Positions 57,905 through 64,000 of a stretch of DNA of 64,000 bases are shown here, piece after piece (position 1 is the stretch's first letter; each line of letters begins with the position of its first letter). Location of the stretch: assembly GCF_002803075.1 (NCBI RefSeq), contig NZ_NNBK01000002.1, forward strand, positions 372,001 to 436,000, read 5' to 3'. The notes below the pieces were generated by a model. It saw only the letters and a list, made by a program, of their open reading frames with translations. It did not search any database and was not told the DNA's origin. Source of the stretch: Streptomyces sp. CB01373. GTDB taxonomy: Bacteria; Actinomycetota; Actinomycetes; Streptomycetales; Streptomycetaceae. Made by a program: the position numbers and the translations under genes.

Positions 57905-60900
57905 ATGGACCTCGTGCGCTATCGCATCCTCGGCACCACCCAGGCACTCCGCCCCGACGGCACCGCCGTTCCGCTCGGCGGGGCCCGGCTGCGTGCCCTG
58001 CTGACCGTGCTCGCCCTGCGACCCGGCCGTACGGTCCCGGTGCGCGCGCTCGTCGACGAGGTGTGGGACGGCGAGCCGCCCGCCGACGCCACCGGCGCGC
58101 TCCAGGCCCTGGTCGGGCGGCTGCGCCGGACGCTCGGCGCGGGCGCGGTGGCCTCGGCGGAGGGCGGCTACCGGCTCGCCGCCGCGACCGACGACGTCGA
58201 CCTGCACCGCTTCGAGCGGCTGGCCGGCGAGGGCCTGCGCGCGCTGAGCGACGGTGACCCGGCGAAGGCGGCCGCCGTCCTCGACGACGCTCTCGCGCTG
58301 TGGCGCGGCCCCGCCCTCGCCGACCTGCCCGACCGCACCGCCGAGGCGGCCCGCTGGGACACCCGCCACCTGGACGTGCGCCGCGCCCGCCTCACCGCCG
58401 CCCTCGCCCTCGGGCACGCCGAGCGGAGCCTGCCCGAGTTGACCGCGCTGTGCGACACGCACCCCCTGGACGAACCCCTCCAGACCCTCCGCCTGCGCGC
58501 CCTGCGCGACGCGGGCCGCACCGCCGAGGCCCTGGCCGCCTACGAGGACGTACGCCGGCTGCTGGCCGACCGCCTCGGCTCCGACCCCGGCCCGGAACTG
58601 CGCGCGCTGCACGCGGAACTGCTGCGGCCCACCGGCGGGACGCGGCCGGCGCCCGGCCTTGTCGCAGGCGGTGGGGGCTGGGCTGCTGAGCCCGCTTCCG
58701 GCGCGGCGTCCGGCCCGGGCGTGGCCCGGATCGCTGCGCCTGGTCCCGGTGCGGTGTCCGGTTCCGGTGCGGCATCCGGCCCCGCCACGGGCGGCGGGGC
58801 CCGGACCCCCGAGGCCGGTTCCGGTGCGGTGGCCGGGCCGCGTGCCGCGGGTGAGGCCGCCGTCCCCGCGGCGGTGCTCTCCCGCGTTGCTCCCTCGGCG
58901 GTACCCCTCGCCGGGCCCGATGCCGGTGTCCCGGACGGTGCCGCGGGCGAGGAGGTGGGCCCCGGTACGGCCGATGCCCGGCCCCCGAGCAACCTCCGCG
59001 CCCGGATCACCTCCTTCGTGGGCCGCGAGGCCGACATCGGGACGATCCGGGCCGACCTGGACGCCGCGCGTCTGGTGACGCTGCTCGGGCCGGGCGGGGC
59101 CGGGAAGACCCGGCTGTCGCAGGAGGCCGCCGAGGCCGTGCGGCCGGTGCCGCTGGACGGCGTGTGGCTGGCCGAGCTCGCCCCCGTCGACGACGCCGAG
59201 GCCGTGCCCGGGGCCGTGCTCACCGCCGTCGGCGCCCGCGAGACCGTGCTGTACGGCGCCGGTGCGGAGGAGATGCGGGCCGCCGTCGCCGACCGGCACA
59301 ACGACCCCGTCGAGCGGCTGGTCGAGCACTGCGCCAGGCGCCGCATGCTGCTCCTGCTCGACAACTGCGAGCACGTCGTCGACGCGGCGGCCCGCCTCGT
59401 CGAGGAGCTGCTGGCCCGTTGCCCGCACCTCACCGTCCTCGCCACCAGCCGGGAACCCCTCGGCATACCCGGCGAGGTGCTGCGGCCGGTCGAGCCCCTG
59501 CCCGACCCGGTGGCGCTGCGACTGTTCGCCGAACGCGGGGCCGCCGTACGGCCCGGCTTCCGCACCGACGCCGACCAGGAGACCGCGGACGCCTGCGCCG
59601 AGATCTGCCGGCGCCTGGACGGGCTGCCGCTGGCCATCGAACTCGCCGCCGCCCGGCTGCGGATGCTGACCCCGCGGCAGATCGCCGACCGGCTCGACGA
59701 CCGCTTCCGCCTGCTCACCTCGGGCAGCCGTACCGTCCTGCCCCGCCAGCAGACCCTGCGCGCCGTCGTCGACTGGTCCTGGGACCTGCTCGACGCCGAC
59801 GAACGGGACGTCCTGAGCCGGCTGTCCGTCTTCGCCGGCGGCTGCGACCTCGCCGCGGCCGAGGCCGTGTGCGGCCCCGCCGCCTTCGACGCCCTCGCCT
59901 CCCTCGTCGACAAGTCCCTCGTGGTGGCCGCCCCCGCCGCCGACGGCGGGATGCGCTACCGGCTGCTCGAGACCGTCGCCGAGTACGCGCGGGAACGGCT
60001 CGACGAGACCGGTGGCCGCACCGCGACCGAGCGCGCCCACCTGACGTACTACCGCGAACTGGCCCGCACCACCGAGCCGTTGATGCGCGGCTCCAGCCAG
60101 CGGGAGGCGATGGCCAGGATCGAGCTGGAGTACGAGAACCTGCGCACGGCGCTGCGTCACGCCGTCGCCGCACGCGACGAGCAGGAGGGCCTGTGCCTGA
60201 TCCTCTCGCTCGCCAACTACTGGCAGATGCGCGACATGCGCCTCGAGGCCCGCAACTGGTGCGCCGAGTTCATCGAGTTCGGCCCCGACCCCTTCACCGA
60301 GCCGGTCCGGCCCGCCGAACCCGTCTGGCAGCGGTGCACGGACGCCCCGCCCCCGATGACCGGCGAGGTGCTCGCCGAGGCCCGCCGGGGTCTGCACCTG
60401 GTCCATCTCTCCTGCATGGACACCGAGTTGGAGGCCTGGGAGTCGCCCGAGGCGAAACGGAAGCTGCGGCTCATCACCCAGGTCTACCAGCCCGGCCAGC
60501 CGCAGATCTGCCGCAGTCCCGGCATGCTCTGGATGTTCGCGGTGATGCTGACCGGCGAGGTGAAACGCCTGCTCGAGGTCACCGACGCCGCGGTACGCAC
60601 CTGCCGCGAGACCCCGGGATTCGAGTGGGAGCTGGCCCACGCCCTCCAGTGGCGCGCCAACCTGCTGGCCAACCGCACCGACTGGGCCGGGGACGCCGGC
60701 CGGGACGCCGACGAGTCGCTGGAGATCTTCCGCCGTCTCGACGACGCCTGGGGTACCGCCGAGGCACTCTCCGCGCGCGCGGAGGCCCATGAGCGCACCG
60801 GCGCCTACCTGTCGGCCGCGGCCGACTACCGGTCGGCCATCGACCACGCCGAACGCCTCGGCGCCGCCGCCCAGGTCACCGTCCTCACCGCCCGTCTGGG

Positions 60901-61498
60901 CAGCGCGCTGATGGAGTCGGGCGACACCGAACAGGGCGAACGGCTGCTGTGGGAGGTCGTCGAGCAGAGCCGGAACAGCCACAACGAGGCCATGCCCCCC
61001 GCCCGCCTCTACCTCGCCGGCCGACTGGGCATGACCGGACGCATCCCCGAGGCGCGCGAACAACTGCGTTTGCTGCGCGAGGAGTTCGGTATCTCGCACT
61101 TCGTCGTCTTCGACGCCTTCATCCTCGGTGCCGAGTCCTGGGTCGACGCGGTCGACGGCCTGTACGAGGACGCCCTGGACAAGGTCCGCCGGGCCCTCCA
61201 GCGCGCCCAGGACCCGCTGTCCGAGGCCATCGCGCCCCATATGCCCTCGGCGTACCTGACCATCGCCGCCAGGGCCCTCGCCGGCGTGGACGGCGGACGC
61301 CGGGCCCGGGACGCCGCCCGCTGCCTCGGAGCCGCCGACGCCCTGCTGCCGCCCCGCCACGTCGCCTCGGCCATGGAGCGCCACGTCCGCGACGAGGTCG
61401 TCGCGCTCACCCGGGAACTGCTCGGCGACGAGGCGTACGAGGCCGCGTACGCGGAGGGCGGCGGCCTCTCCGCGCAGGAGGCCGCCGCCCTGATCTGA
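57905..61498 (+). CDS. AfsR/SARP-family transcriptional regulator with NB-ARC ATPase and TPR-like domains
   Basis: A 1197-residue regulator; ATG 57905 (CCGGAGAC upstream). Residues 1-95 form the OmpR-type winged helix (VRYRILGTTQALRPDG ... VDEVWDGEPPADATGALQALVGRLR), residues 100-245 the BTAD domain (VDLHRFERLAGEGL ... PLDEPLQTLRLRALRDAGRTAEALAAYEDVR), 250-355 an Ala/Gly/Pro-rich linker, 365-650 an NB-ARC ATPase (LLGPGGAGKTRLSQEA Walker A, MLLLLDNCEHVVDA Walker B, HCARR), and the rest a helical TPR-like array. Such proteins activate secondary metabolism genes by binding 11-bp direct repeats. It converges on the ABC exporter operon whose promoter holds such repeats. Confidence 0.93.
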   Translation: MDLVRYRILGTTQALRPDGTAVPLGGARLRALLTVLALRPGRTVPVRALVDEVWDGEPPADATGALQALVGRLRRTLGAGAVASAEGGYRLAAATDDVDLHRFERLAGEGLRALSDGDPAKAAAVLDDALALWRGPALADLPDRTAEAARWDTRHLDVRRARLTAALALGHAERSLPELTALCDTHPLDEPLQTLRLRALRDAGRTAEALAAYEDVRRLLADRLGSDPGPELRALHAELLRPTGGTRPAPGLVAGGGGWAAEPASGAASGPGVARIAAPGPGAVSGSGAASGPATGGGARTPEAGSGAVAGPRAAGEAAVPAAVLSRVAPSAVPLAGPDAGVPDGAAGEEVGPGTADARPPSNLRARITSFVGREADIGTIRADLDAARLVTLLGPGGAGKTRLSQEAAEAVRPVPLDGVWLAELAPVDDAEAVPGAVLTAVGARETVLYGAGAEEMRAAVADRHNDPVERLVEHCARRRMLLLLDNCEHVVDAAARLVEELLARCPHLTVLATSREPLGIPGEVLRPVEPLPDPVALRLFAERGAAVRPGFRTDADQETADACAEICRRLDGLPLAIELAAARLRMLTPRQIADRLDDRFRLLTSGSRTVLPRQQTLRAVVDWSWDLLDADERDVLSRLSVFAGGCDLAAAEAVCGPAAFDALASLVDKSLVVAAPAADGGMRYRLLETVAEYARERLDETGGRTATERAHLTYYRELARTTEPLMRGSSQREAMARIELEYENLRTALRHAVAARDEQEGLCLILSLANYWQMRDMRLEARNWCAEFIEFGPDPFTEPVRPAEPVWQRCTDAPPPMTGEVLAEARRGLHLVHLSCMDTELEAWESPEAKRKLRLITQVYQPGQPQICRSPGMLWMFAVMLTGEVKRLLEVTDAAVRTCRETPGFEWELAHALQWRANLLANRTDWAGDAGRDADESLEIFRRLDDAWGTAEALSARAEAHERTGAYLSAAADYRSAIDHAERLGAAAQVTVLTARLGSALMESGDTEQGERLLWEVVEQSRNSHNEAMPPARLYLAGRLGMTGRIPEAREQLRLLREEFGISHFVVFDAFILGAESWVDAVDGLYEDALDKVRRALQRAQDPLSEAIAPHMPSAYLTIAARALAGVDGGRRARDAARCLGAADALLPPRHVASAMERHVRDEVVALTRELLGDEAYEAAYAEGGGLSAQEAAALI

Positions 61499-61523
61499 GC
61501 CGCGACGGTGCGACGCCGTACCG

Positions 61524-62354
61524 TCAGCTCTTCGTACGGAACTTGTGGATCGCGATCGGTGCCATCACCACCGTGATCCCCGCCGACCAGGCCAGCGTCA
61601 ACCACATGCTGTGCGCCACCGGGCCGCCCACCATCAACCCTCGGGCGCTGTCCGCGAGGGCGGACAGCGGGTTGTACTCGGTGAAGTTCCGCAGCCATCC
61701 CGGCATCGTCCCGGGCGGTGCGAAGATGGACGAGCCGAACTGGAGCGGCATCAGCACCAGGAAGCCCATCGCCTGCACGGACTGCGCGTTCTTCATCACC
61801 ACGCCGAGCGTGAGGAACACCCACATCAGCGCCGAGCCGAACACCGCCGACAGCCCCACGGCGGCGAACAGGCCTGGCCAGTTCTCGATCTCGAAGCCCA
61901 CGAGGACGCCGACGACCAGCAGGACGGCCGTCGCGATCATCATCCGCAGCAGCTCCACCGAGATCTTGGCGAACAGCACCGAGCCGCGCCCGATCGGCAG
62001 GGACCGGAAGCGGTCCATGACACCGGAGTTGAAGTCCGTGTTGAAGCCGGTGCCCACGCTCTGGGCCAGGTTCATGCCCATCATGGCCATCAGGCCGGGC
62101 ACGATGTACTGCACGTACTGCTGCTGCCCGCCGCCCAGCGACTGCCCGATCGAGCCGCCGAAGACGTACACGAACAGCAGCGTGAAGATCACCGGGAACA
62201 GGATCGCGTCGAACATCGATTCCGGGTCCTGCCGTATCCACAGCAGGTTGCGGCGGACCAGCGCGCCGGTGTGCCGCAGATGGCTGCGCAGCGGGATCCG
62301 GGCATCGGCCTTGAGGCCGGGGGAGCCCAGAGGGGTTGTGGTGACGGCGCTCAT
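61524..62354 (-). CDS. ABC-2 type drug exporter permease (DrrB-like)
   Basis: A 276-residue permease with six helices. The ABC-2 motif GVMDRFRSLPIGRGSVLFAKI (the E-loop region) and MPLQFGSSIFAPPGTMPGWLRNFTEYNPLS (the FAPxxxMPxWL motif) are characteristic of the DrrB/OleC5-like group exporting antibiotics. The ATG overlaps the ATPase stop by 4 bp. It ends 25 bp from the regulator's stop, convergent. Confidence 0.92.
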   Translation of the reverse strand: MSAVTTTPLGSPGLKADARIPLRSHLRHTGALVRRNLLWIRQDPESMFDAILFPVIFTLLFVYVFGGSIGQSLGGGQQQYVQYIVPGLMAMMGMNLAQSVGTGFNTDFNSGVMDRFRSLPIGRGSVLFAKISVELLRMMIATAVLLVVGVLVGFEIENWPGLFAAVGLSAVFGSALMWVFLTLGVVMKNAQSVQAMGFLVLMPLQFGSSIFAPPGTMPGWLRNFTEYNPLSALADSARGLMVGGPVAHSMWLTLAWSAGITVVMAPIAIHKFRTKS

Positions 62355-63376
62355 GCGGCGACCTCTTCGCGGATGTCGGCGGGCACGGTGTCCTGCGGGG
62401 CACTGGCGCGGTGGCCGGTGAGGGACAGGAACACCTCGTCCAGGCTGGGCAGTTCGGTGGTGATGGAGCTGATCGTGATGCCGCGCGCGGTGACCGCGCC
62501 GACCACGGCGGTCAGTTGCTCGTCGCTGAGGATCGGTACGAGCAGGGAGCCGGTCGCGGTGTCGACGGTTGTCGCGGCGAGCCCGGTGATGCCCAGTTCG
62601 TCGAGCATCCCGGCCAGCGGGCGCACTTCGAGCGGGTCGGCCGGCTTCACGCGCAGGGTGCGCCCGCCGACCTTCGCCTTCAGCTCCTCGATGCCGCCGT
62701 TCGCGATGACCTTGCCGCGGTCGACGACGGTCAGTTCGGAGGCGAGCTGTTCGGCCTCCTCCATGTACTGGGTGGTCAGCAGGACGGTGACCCCGTCGCC
62801 GACCATCGTCTTGACCTCGTCCCACACCTCGTTGCGGGTACGGGGGTCGAGGCCCGTGGTGGGCTCGTCCAGGAAGAGGACGGCGGGCCGCCCGATCATC
62901 GAGGCGGCGAGGTCGAGCCGCCGCCGCATGCCGCCGGAGTAGGTGCGGGCCGGCCGCCGCGCGGCCTCGGTGAGCGAGAACCGCTCCAGCAGCTCGTCGG
63001 CGCGGGCGCGGGCCTCCTTGCGGGGCAGGTCGAGCAGCCGGCCGATCAGGTAGAGGTTCTCCCAGCCGGGGAGCTTCTCGTCCACGGAGGCGTACTGCCC
63101 GGTCAGCCCGATCACCCGGCGCAGCTGCCGGGGCTGCCGTGCCACGTCGTAGCCCGCCACGGTGGCCTGTCCCGCGTCCGGGGCGAGCAGCGTGGACAGG
63201 ATGCGTACGAGGGTGGTCTTGCCGGCTCCGTTCGGCCCGAGCACGCCCATCACGGTGCCCTCGCGCACGTCCAGGTCCACGCCGTCCAGTGCCTTGGTCT
63301 CGCCGTAGTGCTTGACCAGCCCCCGCACGGTCACGGCGTTCGGCACGCCGCCGGGGTTGTCGTCGATTCGCGTCAT
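62351..63376 (-). CDS. Daunorubicin-resistance-type ABC exporter ATPase (DrrA-like)
   Basis: A 341-residue ATPase starting MTRIDDNPGGVPNAVTVRGL at 63376. Walker A GPNGAGKTTLVRIL, signature RTYSGGMRRRLDLAASM, Walker B AVLFLDEPTTGLDPRTRNE and H-loop LLTTQYMEEAEQLA are all present. The C-terminal about 90 residues (LEVRPLAGMLDELGI ... ITTELPSLDEVFLSLTGH) match the DrrA-specific domain. Its start codon lies 7 nt after CACTGT, a -10-like hexamer, beneath three 11-bp repeats. It exports an unknown hydrophobic compound with its permease. Confidence 0.93.
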   Translation of the reverse strand: MTRIDDNPGGVPNAVTVRGLVKHYGETKALDGVDLDVREGTVMGVLGPNGAGKTTLVRILSTLLAPDAGQATVAGYDVARQPRQLRRVIGLTGQYASVDEKLPGWENLYLIGRLLDLPRKEARARADELLERFSLTEAARRPARTYSGGMRRRLDLAASMIGRPAVLFLDEPTTGLDPRTRNEVWDEVKTMVGDGVTVLLTTQYMEEAEQLASELTVVDRGKVIANGGIEELKAKVGGRTLRVKPADPLEVRPLAGMLDELGITGLAATTVDTATGSLLVPILSDEQLTAVVGAVTARGITISSITTELPSLDEVFLSLTGHRASAPQDTVPADIREEVAA

Positions 63377-63383
63377 GCCCCGA

Positions 63384-63427
63384 ACAGTGCCAGCCCCCAC
63401 CGACAAACCACCGACAGTCCACCGACA
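63384..63427 (-). promoter_or_regulatory. Candidate SARP operator: three 11-bp direct repeats plus -10
   Basis: On the minus strand TGTCGGTGG occurs three times (63427-63419, 63416-63408, 63405-63397) with an exact 11-bp period. Nine nt after the last heptamer TGTCGGT comes CACTGT (63389-63384), a possible -10, and then 7 nt to the ATG. Repeats overlapping the -35 position about 8 bp from the -10 are the known SARP arrangement. Confidence 0.7.
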
Positions 63428-63539
63428 GACGGCACCGGGCGCCGACATGTCCCCGACGAGCACCGCAACCATCGATTGAGGAACCACGACGGTGAGCAAC
63501 CACCTCCGCGAGAGCGGCGCCGGGTCAGGCGCAAAAACC

Positions 63540-63577
63540 GGCAGCCCCGCCGACGGGGGAAGATCGGCGGGGCTGCC
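63540..63577 (-). terminator. Rho-independent terminator of panB
   Basis: GGCAGCCCCGCCGA (63540-63553) and TCGGCGGGGCTGCC (63564-63577) form a perfect 14-bp stem, 10-nt loop; on the minus strand it is followed by GGTTTTTGCG. Confidence 0.92.
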
Positions 63578-63604
63578 CTGGTACCGCGATGGCTCAACCG
63601 GAGG

Positions 63605-64000
63605 TCAGTGCACCGAGTGCTCCTCCAGCGGGAACGTCCCGCCCACCACGTCCTCGGCGAACGCCTTGGCCGCGCCGCCGATGACCTCCCGCAGATCGGC
63701 GTACTTCTTGACGAACTTCGGCACGCGCCCGCCGGTCAGTCCGAGCATGTCGGTCCACACCAGCACCTGCGCGTCCGTGTCGGGCCCGGCGCCGATGCCG
63801 ACGGTCGGGATGTGCAGCATCCGCGTCACCTCGGCGGCCAGTTCGGCCGGCACCAGCTCCAGGACCACCGCGAACGCGCCCGCGTCCTGAACGGCCTTGG
63901 CGTCCCGCAGCAGTTGCTGCGCCGCCTCCTCGCCGCGGCCCTGGACGCGGTAGCCCATGGCGTTGACGGACTGCGGGGTCAGGCCGATGTGGGCCATGAC
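63605..64000 (-). CDS. panB: Ketopantoate hydroxymethyltransferase PanB, 5' end beyond window
   Basis: Only the C-terminal 131 codons are seen; the frame is open through the right edge. Segments [72 protein letters not shown] (with the catalytic Glu in VLELVP) and [11 protein letters not shown] are strongly conserved in PanB. The enzyme adds a hydroxymethyl group from methylene-tetrahydrofolate to 2-oxoisovalerate, the first step of pantothenate synthesis. It ends at a strong terminator. Confidence 0.95.
   Translation of the reverse strand, partial: VMAHIGLTPQSVNAMGYRVQGRGEEAAQQLLRDAKAVQDAGAFAVVLELVPAELAAEVTRMLHIPTVGIGAGPDTDAQVLVWTDMLGLTGGRVPKFVKKYADLREVIGGAAKAFAEDVVGGTFPLEEHSVH

Noticed and set aside
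56942..61384. 1480-codon open frame on the minus strand across the site-2 protease and the regulator gene
   Set aside because: Only the first-read part beyond 57751 is antisense to the SARP-type regulator; that stretch has no domain and is open because of high GC. The real gene is the 269-residue protease at 56942-57751.

Overview
The window is high-GC actinobacterial chromosome, almost certainly from a Streptomyces. The evidence is third-codon-position G/C bias in nearly every gene, GTG, TTG and even CTG starts, stop-start overlaps, a class A RNase P RNA, a conservon (cvnABCDE), an AfsR/SARP-type regulator of about 1200 residues, an F420-dependent reductase, and DtxR/DmdR-type iron boxes. 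No tRNA, rRNA, CRISPR array, insertion sequence or phage gene was seen. Most genes look like conserved chromosomal backbone.

Layout, left to right. 1-5.3 kb: a partial membrane protein, a cell-wall amidase, a methyltransferase, an MFS exporter with an extra C-terminal regulatory-like domain, and a second methyltransferase. 5.5-9.1 kb: a response regulator / histidine kinase / ABC permease / ABC ATPase operon on the minus strand. 9.3-12.3 kb: a MaoC-type hydratase, a 51-residue protein missed by simple ORF calling, and a 608-residue protein with a Pro/Gly-rich tail. 12.5-15.5 kb: a plus-strand set of Nif3-like protein, zinc-ribbon coiled-coil protein and RNase HI/phosphatase fusion. 15.6-17.9 kb: yaaA, two broken genes (an RNB ribonuclease relic and a frameshifted Uma2 nuclease) and rnpB. 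18.5-24.5 kb: the conservon, ending in a CYP157-like P450, facing a second P450. 24.6-29.4 kb: a complete ureABCFGD urease operon without ureE.

29.5-41.7 kb is mixed housekeeping and redox: MazG-like, DoxX, SnoaL-like, aldo/keto reductase, a PBP5-type carboxypeptidase, an SDR under twin palindromes, a Gfo/Idh/MocA oxidoreductase, a Bcr/CflA exporter coupled to a serine hydrolase, Rsm22, TetR and an orphan Prim-Pol-like protein. 41.7-53.8 kb is an iron/heme island: efeO-efeB-efeU plus a lipoprotein, hmuT-hmuU-hmuV, two HtaA-domain heme-binding surface proteins and heme oxygenase. Iron boxes lie in front of efeO, between hmuT and htaA, and in front of heme oxygenase. Together these could capture heme at the surface, import it, open it and recover iron, with a parallel elemental-iron route.

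53.9-64 kb: methionine aminopeptidase, small conserved proteins, an F420:NADPH oxidoreductase, a site-2 protease homologue, the AfsR/SARP-type regulator, a DrrAB-like ABC exporter, and the 3' part of panB, which runs off the right edge. The most interesting regulatory signal is three direct repeats with an exact 11-bp period directly upstream of the exporter, next to the SARP-type regulator: a textbook-like SARP operator. Other unusual items are two probable CTG start codons at CTGA stop-start overlaps, tandem copies of gene 3' ends that carry their stop codons, and a family of candidate leaderless promoters.
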